NCBI RefSeq assembly: GCF_004114615.1
Contig: NZ_CP035300.1
Location: 3,224,001-3,288,000, forward strand
Direction of reading: 5' to 3'
Source: Dyella sp. M7H15-1
GTDB lineage: Bacteria > Pseudomonadota > Gammaproteobacteria > Xanthomonadales > Rhodanobacteraceae
DNA length: 64,000 nucleotides
Part shown: one piece after another, positions 7,412-15,768 of the stretch
Layout: each line of letters starts with the position of its first letter
How positions within the stretch are numbered: the first letter of the stretch is position 1
Made by a program: the position numbers and the translations under genes
Notes under the pieces: generated by a model
Databases searched by the model: none
What the model saw: the letters and a program-made list of their open reading frames with translations, nothing else
What the model was told of the DNA's origin: nothing

Positions 7412-8821
7412 TCAGCGCTTTACGGCTTGCTCGATGCCCTCACCAGCCACCCGCACGAGGTGGTCGATGTCGTTTTCGTCAACGACATAAGGCGGCATGA
7501 AATAAATCACATGGCCTAACGGGCGCAACAAGGCGCCGTGTTGCAAGCCGTGCAGGTAAACCCGCAAGCCGCGCCGTTCTTCCGCAGGGAAAGGCAAGCG
7601 CGTTGCCTTATCGGCAACCAGCTCGATCGCCGCGATCATGCCTTGCTGACGCACATCGGAGACATGTGGATGATCGCGGAACGGTTCCAGCCGCTTGGCA
7701 AGGTGGGCGGACAGCACACGATTGCGCGCTAGCACGGGTTCGTCGCGAAAGATAGCCAAGGTTTCCAATGCGGCACGGCAGGCCAGCGGATTGCCGGTGT
7801 AGCTGTGGGAATGCAGGAATGCCTTGCCCGCGCTGTATTCGGCATAGAACGCGTCATAGATAGGCTGTGTGGTCAGTACCGCCGATAGCGGCAGCGTACC
7901 GCCGGTCAATCCCTTGGACAGGCACATGAAGTCGGGCGCGATGCCTGCCTGTTCGCAAGCAAACAGGGTGCCGGTGCGGCCAAAGCCCACGGCGATTTCA
8001 TCGGCGATCAGATGCACGTTGTAGCGATCGCATAGGCTGCGCAATCCACTCAGATAGCTGGGGTGATACATGCGCATGCCGCCGGCGCATTGCACCAGTG
8101 GCTCGACGATCACGGCACAGGTTTCATGAGCATGGTGTTCAAGCAGGTGACGCATGGCTTCGAGCCGCCGTGTGGCGGTCTGCTCTGGCGATTCCCCCGG
8201 CTCACCTTCATAGGCATCGGGTGATGGCGCAAGCAGGGGGGTAAGCAGCAACGGTGCATAGGTCTTGCGATACAACGCAACATCGCTCACCGACAAAGCC
8301 CCTAGCGTTTCACCGTGATAGCTGCCGGTGAGCGCGATAAAGCGGGTCTTCTGGCCATGGCCTTGGTTGAGCCAGTAGTGGAAGCTCATCTTCAGCGCCA
8401 CTTCGATGGCGGCCGAACCATTGTCCGCGAAGAACACTTTGTCGAGCCCGGCCGGCGTGATCTTGACCAACTGCTCTGCCAGCTCAATCGCCGGTGGATG
8501 GGTGAAGCCGGCAAAGATCACGTGTTCCAGCGTTTTGGCCTGCTCGGCGAGGCCCGCCGCGATGCGTGGATTGGCGTGGCCAAACAGGTTGGTCCACCAG
8601 GAGCTGATGCCGTCCAGATAACGGCGACCGTCGGCATCGATCAGCCACGGACCTTCACCCCGCACGATGGGCACCATCGGCACGTGTTCGTGATCGTGCA
8701 TCTGGGTGCAGGGGTGCCAGATGTGCTGCAGGTCGCGCCGGGCCAGGGCGATGTTGGCGTCGTGGGGTTGAGTCATCCGGCTATGATCGGGGGATTGGGC
8801 CGTGGTCTCAAGGGCAGACAT
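7412..8821 (-). CDS. bioA: adenosylmethionine-8-amino-7-oxononanoate aminotransferase
   Basis: Biotin synthesis enzyme that transfers the amino group of SAM to KAPA to make DAPA, using PLP. Class III aminotransferase landmarks are HIWHPCTQMHDH near the N-terminus, DGISSWWTNLFGH, GSYHGETLGALSV, the DEIAVGFGRTGTLFACE stretch, and the PLP lysine in LSKGLTGG. The IWHPCTQM and SSWW motifs are typical of BioA rather than of other class III enzymes. I chose ATG 8821 (MSALETT) because GGAG stands 10 bases before it; the frame extends further upstream, and a start at 8776 (MTQPHD) is possible but lacks a ribosome site. Length 469 aa. It is divergent from gspN with about 50 bases between starts, so the two promoters must share this short gap or overlap. 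Confidence 0.95.
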   Translation of the reverse strand: MSALETTAQSPDHSRMTQPHDANIALARRDLQHIWHPCTQMHDHEHVPMVPIVRGEGPWLIDADGRRYLDGISSWWTNLFGHANPRIAAGLAEQAKTLEHVIFAGFTHPPAIELAEQLVKITPAGLDKVFFADNGSAAIEVALKMSFHYWLNQGHGQKTRFIALTGSYHGETLGALSVSDVALYRKTYAPLLLTPLLAPSPDAYEGEPGESPEQTATRRLEAMRHLLEHHAHETCAVIVEPLVQCAGGMRMYHPSYLSGLRSLCDRYNVHLIADEIAVGFGRTGTLFACEQAGIAPDFMCLSKGLTGGTLPLSAVLTTQPIYDAFYAEYSAGKAFLHSHSYTGNPLACRAALETLAIFRDEPVLARNRVLSAHLAKRLEPFRDHPHVSDVRQQGMIAAIELVADKATRLPFPAEERRGLRVYLHGLQHGALLRPLGHVIYFMPPYVVDENDIDHLVRVAGEGIEQAVKR

Positions 8822-8874
8822 GCCTCGCCGCTCCATCACTCCATAACGGCATCCCTTCAATGCGGTTTTCATGA

Positions 8875-9657
8875 ATGAAATATTTGCGCACCGTACTGAC
8901 AAGCCTTGCCGTATTCGTGGTTGCACTGGGTCTGCTGATCGGGTTCATGCCCGCGTACTTGGCGTTGCCACTGATGCAATCGCGGCTCCATGGACTGCGT
9001 TTCAGCGACGTGGGCGGCACGCTTTGGCAAGGGCACGCAGCGCAGGTGTCCGCGCCGGACGGTACGGCGTTGGGCAGCCTTACCTGGACTCTTTCGCGAC
9101 GTGCGTTGCTTGGCGATGTGCAGTTGCGGCTGGCGCTCCACCAGCCGAAGTTTCAAGTGCGAGGACAGATGCACCGCATCTCGGACACGCAGGAAGATTG
9201 GCGCGATGTTGCCTTGCAGCTTGATATGTCGATGCTGGGAATGCAGCCGTTGTTGCAAGGAGAGCCGCAGGGACAGCTCGATGTGCACATCATGCAAGCA
9301 CGCTTGCAGGGAGGGTGGCCGATGCAGGTCGATGCCTTCGGTACGTGGTCGCAGGCTGCCGTGCGTACGGCGCAAGGTGTGCTCCCGCTCGGCACGCTGT
9401 TGCTCCGGATCAATGGCCAGGCAGGCGTTTTGAAAGCGGTGTTGGACGATGATGGAAGCGGACCCTTGCAGACGGCTGGACGGCTATCTTTCAGTCCGCT
9501 TGGTTGGGACCTTCAACTGAGTCTGAAACCGCGTGGCGATAATCCGCCGCTCATGCACTGGCTGCATGATCTTGGCCCGGTGGCTGCGGACGGCAGCGTG
9601 CAACTTCGCTATCGTGGCGGCCTCTCTCACCTCAACGCGAACACGGAAAATCCATGA
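8875..9657 (+). CDS. gspN: type II secretion system protein N (GspN-like)
   Basis: One N-terminal membrane segment (residues 5-27) followed by a periplasmic domain of about 230 aa. The pattern near residues 40-75 (LRFSDVGGTLWQGHAAQV, LTWTLS) is the GspN family hallmark. GspN is an accessory inner-membrane component of type II secretion. Here it stands away from any other gsp gene in the window, as the first gene of an operon of nucleotide and phosphate enzymes. It overlaps the next gene by an ATGA junction. An orphan gspN may work with gsp genes elsewhere or be a relic. Confidence 0.85.
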   Translation: MKYLRTVLTSLAVFVVALGLLIGFMPAYLALPLMQSRLHGLRFSDVGGTLWQGHAAQVSAPDGTALGSLTWTLSRRALLGDVQLRLALHQPKFQVRGQMHRISDTQEDWRDVALQLDMSMLGMQPLLQGEPQGQLDVHIMQARLQGGWPMQVDAFGTWSQAAVRTAQGVLPLGTLLLRINGQAGVLKAVLDDDGSGPLQTAGRLSFSPLGWDLQLSLKPRGDNPPLMHWLHDLGPVAADGSVQLRYRGGLSHLNANTENP

Positions 9658-10433
9658 ATGACCAGACATGGGATGCCGCGCTGAAAGCCGCGCGCGACGC
9701 AGCGGAGGCCGCAGCGGAAGTCATTCGGCATTACTGGCGTTGCGGTGTCGATGTCGAAATCAAGTCCGACGCCACACCGGTTACGATTGCCGATCGCGAA
9801 GCCGAACAGGCGATCCGCGCTATCCTCGCGCCGGCCTTGCCAGGCGCGGCGATCTATGGCGAGGAATTTGGCTTGGATGGCAGCTGCGATGGCTTGCTCT
9901 GGCTGGTCGATCCCTTGGACGGCACCAAGAGTTTCGTGCGGCGCACTCCGTTTTTTTCCACCCAGATTGCGTTGATGCATCGGGGGGAGTTGGTGTTAGG
10001 TGTATCGAGCGCCCCCGTTTACGGCGAGACCATGTGGGCGAGTGTCGGCGGTGGAACCTGGTTTAATGGCGCGCGTGTGCGAGTGGCACCGACGTCGGAC
10101 ATGGCCCAGGCCTCGATGTCTACCGGCAATGTAAAAACCCTTACCGCCGATGTTCGCTGGCAGGTGTTGGGCGGGTTGATCCGCGATAGCAACCGCATCC
10201 GCGGTTACGGCGATTTTTGCCACTACCACCTGCTCGCGCAAGGTGGACTGGATCTGGTGATCGAGTCGGACGTCAATATTCTCGATATTGCCGCGCTGGC
10301 AGTGATCGTGCGGGAGGCTGGGGGCGTGTTTACCGATCTGGAGGGACAACCGCTGACGTTGGAGACGCGGAGTGTGCTGGCAGGCACACCCGCTATCCAC
10401 GCGCAGGCGCTGCGTCGCCTTGCCTTGTGCTAA
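9654..10433 (+). CDS. inositol monophosphatase-family phosphatase, histidinol-phosphatase-like
   Basis: Metal-dependent phosphatase of the IMPase superfamily, 259 aa. Motif A is DPLDGTKSFVRRTPFFSTQIAL near residue 87, the upstream metal Glu is in YGEEFG near 67, and the C-terminal motif is ILDIAALAVIVREAGG near 212. The KSFVRR..FFSTQIAL pattern resembles HisN-type histidinol-phosphatases rather than CysQ or SuhB. The usual Trp before the metal Asp (WD) is Leu here, but the Asp remains. Its position beside cysQ, with nudE between, suggests a phosphate-ester clean-up operon. The substrate is uncertain. The start overlaps gspN by four bases. Confidence 0.85.
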   Translation: MNDQTWDAALKAARDAAEAAAEVIRHYWRCGVDVEIKSDATPVTIADREAEQAIRAILAPALPGAAIYGEEFGLDGSCDGLLWLVDPLDGTKSFVRRTPFFSTQIALMHRGELVLGVSSAPVYGETMWASVGGGTWFNGARVRVAPTSDMAQASMSTGNVKTLTADVRWQVLGGLIRDSNRIRGYGDFCHYHLLAQGGLDLVIESDVNILDIAALAVIVREAGGVFTDLEGQPLTLETRSVLAGTPAIHAQALRRLALC

Positions 10434-10504
10434 CTCCAGCCCTCGCGCCAGCAGGGAGGGAGCAAAGCGCAGAGATGAAACCAAAAGCCCGCTACAATCG
10501 CTCG

Positions 10505-11062
10505 ATGCCACGCTATCCCATCATTCACGCCAAGTACGATTCGGATGCCAGCAGTTTCCTGCACGTAGAAAAGGTGGATCTGGAATTTTCCAACGGCGAA
10601 CACCGCACCTACGAGCGCCTGAAGGGCCGCGGTCTGGGTGCGGTGATCATTGTGCCGATGATCGATGACGAGACCGTGCTGCTGGTGCGCGAATACGGCG
10701 TGGGCGTGGAGCGTTACGAACTGAGCCTGCCCAAGGGCCGGCTCGATCAGGACGAAACCGTGGAGCAGGGTGCGGATCGCGAGCTGAAGGAAGAGGTCGG
10801 CTATGGCGCGCGCAAGCTCAAGATCCTGCACAACCTGTCGCTGTCGCCGTCTTACATGACGCATATGGCGCATGTGGTGCTGGCGCAGGATCTATACCCT
10901 GAAAGCCTTCCCGGCGATGAGCCCGAGCCGCTGGAAGTGGTGCCGTGGAAGCTTGCCGATCTGCATACCCTGGTCTCGCGTGACGACGTCACCGAAGGCC
11001 GTTCCATCGCGGCGCTGTTCATGGCGCGCGAATACTTAGCCGGACGCCTGCAACGAACGTGA
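10505..11062 (+). CDS. nudE: ADP compounds hydrolase NudE (Nudix)
   Basis: Nudix hydrolase, 185 aa. The Nudix box reads G-R-L-D-Q-D-E-T-V with RELKEEVGYGA, giving the GX5EX7REUXEEXGU pattern around residues 78-101. Family members split ADP-ribose, Ap3A and NADH-type compounds. ATG 10505 (MPRYPIIHA) matches the family's usual beginning; a start 30 bases earlier (10475) is also possible and has a GGGAGG-like sequence before it. Its stop overlaps the GTG start of cysQ, so the two are translationally coupled. Confidence 0.9.
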   Translation: MPRYPIIHAKYDSDASSFLHVEKVDLEFSNGEHRTYERLKGRGLGAVIIVPMIDDETVLLVREYGVGVERYELSLPKGRLDQDETVEQGADRELKEEVGYGARKLKILHNLSLSPSYMTHMAHVVLAQDLYPESLPGDEPEPLEVVPWKLADLHTLVSRDDVTEGRSIAALFMAREYLAGRLQRT

Positions 11063-11880
11063 GCGATACACTCGATCACCCACTGTTACATGACATCGGC
11101 TTGCTGGCGCGTTGCGCCGGCGAAGCGATCATGGCGGTCTATCGCGAAGATTTTGATGTCGAGGTCAAGGAAGACTGCTCGCCACTCACCGCAGCCGATC
11201 TTGCTGCGCAAAAGGTCATCGCCTCCGGCCTGGCCGAACTCGACCCGGTGCTTCCGCTCGTTTCGGAAGAGGCCAGCCAAGCGCCTTGGGAACAGCGTCA
11301 GGTGTGGTCGCGCTATTGGCTGGTTGATCCGCTGGACGGCACGCGCGAATTCATCAAGCGCAATGGCGAATTCACCGTCAACATCGCCCTGATCGATCAG
11401 GGCGAGCCGGTGATGGGCGTGGTGCTGGCGCCAGCGACTGGGGAGCTGTTTGTCGCCGCACGCGAGCACGGTGCCTGGTGGCAGGTGCAGGCTGGCGCCG
11501 AGTGGGAGCGCATCTTTACGCGCGAGCTGGCCAAGCCGCCGGTGGCCGCTGGCAGCCGCTCGCACGGCGGCATGACCGAAACCGCGATGCGCCGGCTGCT
11601 GGGGGATGACTATCATCTGCAACCGCTGGGTTCCTCGCTCAAGTTCTGCCTGCTCGCGCGGGGTGCGGCGGATGTGTATTTGCGCCGTGGTCCTACCAGC
11701 GAATGGGATACCGCCGCCGCCCAATGCGTGCTGGAAGAAGCGGGTGGCGCAGTACTCGATCTCAATGGCAAGCCGTTGCGCTACAACCGTGGCGAATCGC
11801 TGATTAATCCGGAATTTCTGGCCGTGGGCGATGCCGGCATCGATTGGGCCTCGCGCCTGCGCGATGCGGGCCTGCCGTGA
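11059..11880 (+). CDS. cysQ: 3'(2'),5'-bisphosphate nucleotidase CysQ
   Basis: Removes the 3'-phosphate of PAP (from sulfate assimilation) to give AMP. IMPase-fold motifs: PLTAADLAAQ near residue 42, LVSEEAS near 69, WLVDPLDGTREFIKRNGEFTVNIALI from about 92, and the C-terminal SEWDTAAAQCVLEEAGG near 214 with the metal Asp. REFIKRNGEFTVNIAL is characteristic of CysQ. The GTG start at 11059 overlaps the nudE stop, and the gene ends by a GTGA overlap with mazG. Length 273 aa is normal. The linkage nudE-cysQ is common in gammaproteobacteria. Confidence 0.95.
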   Translation: MSDTLDHPLLHDIGLLARCAGEAIMAVYREDFDVEVKEDCSPLTAADLAAQKVIASGLAELDPVLPLVSEEASQAPWEQRQVWSRYWLVDPLDGTREFIKRNGEFTVNIALIDQGEPVMGVVLAPATGELFVAAREHGAWWQVQAGAEWERIFTRELAKPPVAAGSRSHGGMTETAMRRLLGDDYHLQPLGSSLKFCLLARGAADVYLRRGPTSEWDTAAAQCVLEEAGGAVLDLNGKPLRYNRGESLINPEFLAVGDAGIDWASRLRDAGLP

Positions 11881-12683
11881 GCACGACGACGCGCCACAAC
11901 CTTGCCGACCTGCTCGCCATCATGGCGCGCCTGCGCGATCCGCAACGCGGCTGCCCGTGGGATCTGCAGCAGGATTTCAGCACCATCGCGCCCTACACGA
12001 TCGAAGAAGCTTACGAAGTCGCCGACGCCATCGACCGCAAGGACTGGCACGATCTGCGCGACGAGCTGGGCGATCTGCTGCTGCAAGTGGCGTTCCATGC
12101 GCAGATGGCGCAGGAGCAGGGCCTGTTCGATTTCGACGACGTGGCGCATGCCATCAGCGAAAAAATGCTGCGCCGCCACCCGCACGTATTCGGCGACGCC
12201 AGCTACGCCGACGTGGAAGAACAGAAGCGTGCCTGGGACGACATCAAGGCGGCCGAGCGCGCAGCGAAAGGCGAGTCGCACGACGACAGCGCGCTGGCCG
12301 GCGTCTCGCGCGGCCAGCCCGAATGGCAGCGCGCGCTGAAGCTGCAGCAGCGCGCAGCCACCGTCGGCTTCGACTGGCCGGATCACCGGCCGGTAATCGG
12401 CAAGCTGCACGAGGAACTGGCCGAAGTCGCAGCTGAATTCGATGCCGGCGCCGATCACGCGCGGCTGGAAGACGAGATCGGCGACGTGCTGTTCGTGGCG
12501 GTGAACCTGGCGCGGCACGCCAAGGTGGATTTCGCGCGCGCGCTCAAGCACGCCAATGCGAAGTTCGAACGGCGCTTCCGGCGCATGGAGCAGTTGGCGG
12601 CCGAAGCCGGCAAGCCGCTTTCCGCCTCGGAACTGGCGGAGCAGGAAGTGCTGTGGCAGCGGGCGAAGATGGAGGAGCGGTAA
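11877..12683 (+). CDS. mazG: nucleoside triphosphate pyrophosphohydrolase MazG
   Basis: Hydrolyses NTPs and dNTPs to NMP and pyrophosphate. Two MazG domains are visible: residues about 5-125 with CPWDLQQDFSTI and EEAYEVADAID...DELGDLLLQVAFHAQ, and residues about 160-265 with HEELAEVAAEF...LEDEIGDVLFVAVNLARH. The EExxE and ExxD metal-binding patterns are intact in both. The GTG at 11877 overlaps the cysQ stop (GTGA) and gives the family's usual start; an upstream ATG at 11844 would overlap cysQ by more than 30 bases. Length 268 aa. Likely the last tightly coupled gene of the operon. Confidence 0.95.
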   Translation: MSTTTRHNLADLLAIMARLRDPQRGCPWDLQQDFSTIAPYTIEEAYEVADAIDRKDWHDLRDELGDLLLQVAFHAQMAQEQGLFDFDDVAHAISEKMLRRHPHVFGDASYADVEEQKRAWDDIKAAERAAKGESHDDSALAGVSRGQPEWQRALKLQQRAATVGFDWPDHRPVIGKLHEELAEVAAEFDAGADHARLEDEIGDVLFVAVNLARHAKVDFARALKHANAKFERRFRRMEQLAAEAGKPLSASELAEQEVLWQRAKMEER

Positions 12684-12758
12684 GCTGCAACCCGCAACCT
12701 GCAACCTTTTGCCGGCGGCCTGCATCAGAAGCATTCGAGCACCATCCGGAGAACCTGC

Positions 12759-13532
12759 ATGCGTTACCTACTCGTTTCATTGGCCCTGCTGCTGGCCCTG
12801 CCTCTGACCGCCGCGGCCCATGAATGCCGCTACACCGCCCCACGCAACCTGCACGACGATCTTGCCGGCATACGCGGCGTGCAGATCGAACTGCACAGCC
12901 AGGACATGCACCTGACCGGCGACGGCAACAGCAAAACGCTGGATGTGACCGGTCGAGCCTGTGCCTCCTCGCAATCCGCTCTGGAGCATCTGCAGCTGAC
13001 GACGCGCCGGGAAGGCGATCAGCTCATCATCGACGTGGGTGGCGGTGGATTCGAAGTTCGCCTGTTCGGCGTGTCATACGCCTATCTGGACCTGCAGATG
13101 AAGCTGCCCGCGAACATGCCGATCAGCATCAACACCGGTTCCGGCGACGCCTACGTGCATGGATTGGCGCAATTGAACGCGCAGGCCGGCTCAGGCGATC
13201 TGCATATCGATGACATCAGCGGCGAGGTTTCCGTCACCACGGGTTCGGGCGACGTGGAGCTTTCCGACGTGGGCAGCCTGCGTGCCGGCTCGATTGGTTC
13301 CGGCGATCTGCAGGCGCGTTCCATCCATGGGGATGCGCATCTGGGCAGTGTCGGTTCCGGCGACGTGACGTTGGAGAACGTAGGCGGCAACGTCGACGTG
13401 GGCACGATCGGTTCCGGCGATCTCGTGGTGAGGGATGTGCGCGGCAACTTCACCGTGGGCGCGAAGGGCAGTGGCGACGTGTCGCATAGCAATATCGGCG
13501 GCAAGGTGAGCGTGCCGCGCGACGACGATTGA
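12759..13532 (+). CDS. secreted DUF4097-type protein with seven GSGD repeats
   Basis: Residues 1-20 are a signal peptide (LLVSLALLLALPLTAAA). From about residue 125 on, the tetrapeptide GSGD recurs seven times at near 20-residue spacing, each followed by a hydrophobic strand (DAYV, DLHI, DVEL, DLQA, DVTL, DLVV, DVSH). This is the regular rung pattern of the DUF4097/adhesin-like right-handed beta-helix. The exact function is unknown; exported or periplasmic location is inferred. It starts 75 bases after mazG, so it may be read from the same transcript. It is followed by a REP-like hairpin at 13601-13679 that could end the transcript. Confidence 0.8.
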   Translation: MRYLLVSLALLLALPLTAAAHECRYTAPRNLHDDLAGIRGVQIELHSQDMHLTGDGNSKTLDVTGRACASSQSALEHLQLTTRREGDQLIIDVGGGGFEVRLFGVSYAYLDLQMKLPANMPISINTGSGDAYVHGLAQLNAQAGSGDLHIDDISGEVSVTTGSGDVELSDVGSLRAGSIGSGDLQARSIHGDAHLGSVGSGDVTLENVGGNVDVGTIGSGDLVVRDVRGNFTVGAKGSGDVSHSNIGGKVSVPRDDD

Positions 13533-13600
13533 TTGAGCACGCGGGCTCGGATGTTCGTTCATTCGGCCACGTTCCCTTAAAAGCATGAAAATCCTCAAGC

Positions 13601-13679
13601 CGTCATCACGGCGAAAGCCGGGACCCAGTGACTTCGAGATCTAAAAAGTCGCTGGGTCCCGGCTTTCGCCGGGATGACG
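13601..13679. repeat. REP-like palindrome, copy 1
   Basis: Two 33-base arms (13601-13633 and 13647-13679) are reverse complements with two mismatches, around a 13-base loop. The arms carry GGCGAAAGCCGGGACCCAG. The same design with shorter arms returns at 21081-21153, so it is a dispersed family. It sits between convergent genes and may act as a transcription end signal. Confidence 0.85.
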
Positions 13680-13761
13680 ATTCAAGATTTTTCGCTGCAT
13701 TCGAACGAATGGGCGGCTTAAGCTAGTGCGACTGCCATAAAGTTCCAAACAGAACGAACCA

Positions 13762-14898
13762 TCACACTAACAACCGCATCAACAGATACACCAGCGGCGC
13801 GCAAACCAACAGAAACGGCACCGACACCTCGTGAAACAGCCGCATCCCATGCGACTGTTTCGCCAACCTCAGCGCAATCAGGTTAGCCAGTGAACCGGTT
13901 GCTACGCCGAAGCCGCCTACGTTCACCGCCACGGCCAGCGCCATCGCGTCCTGCGCGCGATCCAGCAGCAATACCGTGGCCGGCACGTTGCTGATGAGCT
14001 GCGAGCCGACGATGCCGCTCAGGTAAAGCGCGAGCGGCCGGCCGAAATCGATCTGGTCGAGCGCATGCTGCACGATCGGCAGCGCGGCGAAATGGCCAAG
14101 GCCCAGAAAGATCGCCGCGAAGGTGATCATCAACAGCCAGTCGATGTGCCTGACGGTGCGCCGGGAAAGCAGCGCAAAAGGAATCGTCAGCAGCAAGGCA
14201 CCCAAGGGCGCGCGGCCGTGTTCCATCATCAGCACCATCAACGCGAGGGCCGCCAAGGACAGCGCTGCCAGCGGCGCCGACACGGGGTGCCCGTCGAGGC
14301 GATCCTCATTCAGCTGCACACGGCCTTTCGGTATCCAGCACCAGGCAAGCGCGGCGACCAGCACGAACATCAGCGCCGCAGCGGGCAGCATGCTGCCGAC
14401 GAATTGCGGAAACGAAATCCGCGCATGCTGCCAGATCAGCAGGTTTTGCGGATTGCCGATCGGACTGAGCGTGGAGCCGGCATTGACGGCCAGCGCTTCC
14501 AGCACCGCCATGCGCGCGATCGGCAAGTTGGACATGTTTCCGATCGCCACCGTCAGCGGCACGATCAGGAACAGACTCACGTCATTGGTCAGCACCGTCG
14601 ACAGCACCGCCGTCATGCTCACCAACAGCACGGCGACGCCGCGCAGCGTATGCATGCGCGCCACCAGCATGCCAGCGATACGCTGCACCAGCCCGCTGTC
14701 GCGAATGCCTTGAATGGCGATCAGCAGGCCGAGCAGGCCGCACAACGTGGGCCATTGCAGCCACTGCCGATAACGCGTGAGCGGCTGCGGATCAATACAG
14801 GCCAATACGACGGCAAGTGCGGCGAACAGCAGCAACAGCCATTCATGCTTGAGGCGATGAAGCCATGGGTGAGTGCGGGAGGTATGCGTGTTCATCAA
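13762..14898 (-). CDS. SLC13/ArsB-NhaD superfamily membrane transporter
   Basis: About ten membrane segments in 378 aa. Two inverted family motifs are recognisable: TVLTNDVSLFLIVPLT with NAGSTLSPIGNPQN near residues 100-150, and SQLISNVPATVLLL with VGGFGVATGSLANLIAL near 300-345. Such ND...P and SN.P re-entrant loops define the ion transporter superfamily (ArsB, NhaD, SLC13 dicarboxylate carriers). The substrate cannot be told: arsenite, sodium/proton exchange or carboxylates are all possible, and no ars regulator lies nearby. It is single on the minus strand. Confidence 0.85.
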   Translation of the reverse strand: MMNTHTSRTHPWLHRLKHEWLLLLFAALAVVLACIDPQPLTRYRQWLQWPTLCGLLGLLIAIQGIRDSGLVQRIAGMLVARMHTLRGVAVLLVSMTAVLSTVLTNDVSLFLIVPLTVAIGNMSNLPIARMAVLEALAVNAGSTLSPIGNPQNLLIWQHARISFPQFVGSMLPAAALMFVLVAALAWCWIPKGRVQLNEDRLDGHPVSAPLAALSLAALALMVLMMEHGRAPLGALLLTIPFALLSRRTVRHIDWLLMITFAAIFLGLGHFAALPIVQHALDQIDFGRPLALYLSGIVGSQLISNVPATVLLLDRAQDAMALAVAVNVGGFGVATGSLANLIALRLAKQSHGMRLFHEVSVPFLLVCAPLVYLLMRLLV

Positions 14899-14951
14899 CG
14901 ATGCGACGTGTCAGTTCCTTCTCCCCCGAAGGGGAGGAAGAAAAACAAGCA

Positions 14952-15584
14952 TCACCACTCCGTCAAACCCTCCAGCTCATACAGCTTTTTCCAACTCGGT
15001 CGCGCCCGCACCCGATCGGCCAGCCGTTTCAACGCAGGCCATTCGGTAGCCGGGCGCGGCATGTTGCGCGACCAGCGCATCAGCATGGTGAGCATCAGGT
15101 CCACGCCGGAAAATTCAGCGCCCAGCAGATACGGCCCGTGCGCGGAAAGCTGCGCTTCCAGGCGATCCCAGATGCCTTCGATCTTGCGCTGCACGGCGGC
15201 GCGGATCTCCGGCGGCGACTCCTGGTGACCCAGTTCGCCGGGATAGAACCACAAGCGATAGGTGGACATCAGCGCATTGCTGAGGAATACCGTCCATTGC
15301 AGCCATGCATCGCGTTCCGGCGTGCTGGGCGGTGGGATCAGCTTCGCTTCGGGATGGCGTTCGGCCAGGATGATCAGCAGCGCGCCCGATTCGTAGACCG
15401 CACGTCCATCGATCAACAGCGTTGGCACGTGGCCGCCGGGATTGAGCTTGCGGTAATCGGCGCTGTCCTGTTCCCGCTTGTCGCTGATGTCGACCAGCTT
15501 GAGCTGATACGGCGCGCCGATCTCCAGCAGCGCCAGATGCACCACCATGCTGGCGGTGCCGGGGGAGTAGTGGAGGGTGTACAT
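14952..15584 (-). CDS. glutathione S-transferase family protein
   Basis: The N-terminal thioredoxin-fold half (residues 1-80) has YTLHYSPGTASMVVHLALLEIGAPY, and the GSH-binding cis-Pro region GHVPTLLIDG with the following ESGALLIILAER. The C-terminal all-helical half is complete (210 aa in total, usual length). The catalytic residue is probably the Ser or Tyr near the N-terminus. A glutathione-dependent detoxification role is inferred; the specific substrate is unknown. It is a separate gene on the minus strand. Confidence 0.9.
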   Translation of the reverse strand: MYTLHYSPGTASMVVHLALLEIGAPYQLKLVDISDKREQDSADYRKLNPGGHVPTLLIDGRAVYESGALLIILAERHPEAKLIPPPSTPERDAWLQWTVFLSNALMSTYRLWFYPGELGHQESPPEIRAAVQRKIEGIWDRLEAQLSAHGPYLLGAEFSGVDLMLTMLMRWSRNMPRPATEWPALKRLADRVRARPSWKKLYELEGLTEW

Positions 15585-15644
15585 GCGCGGGCAACCCTTG
15601 TCAGGATGGAATCAAGCATCGTACCGCGCTCGTATGGTGCTTCG

Positions 15645-15758
15645 TTATCCCATGTGGGCGTTGGTGCAACCATCACGGGGAAGTCGGTTGCTCTGCGTGG
15701 CCGGGGCCAGCGCGCAGCCGCCCACCAGCAGTGCGATAAGGAAGGTCCAGGGGCGCAT
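15645..15758 (-). pseudogene. truncated second copy of the DUF2931 lipoprotein gene
   Basis: The first 28 codons match the neighbouring lipoprotein almost exactly: MRPWTFLIALLVGGC, then ALAPATQSNRLP. After that the frame runs into unrelated sequence and stops at residue 37. The DNA at 15676-15758 is nearly identical to 16365-16443. It directly follows the full gene, so this is a partial tandem duplication that kept only the lipoprotein signal. Tandem or decaying immunity copies are common behind T6SS effectors. Confidence 0.7.
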
Positions 15759-15768
15759 GCAAGTCACT

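Noticed and set aside
14065-15228. 387-codon plus-strand frame
   Set aside because: It lies opposite the membrane transporter and GST; Gln/His/Arg-rich shadow.
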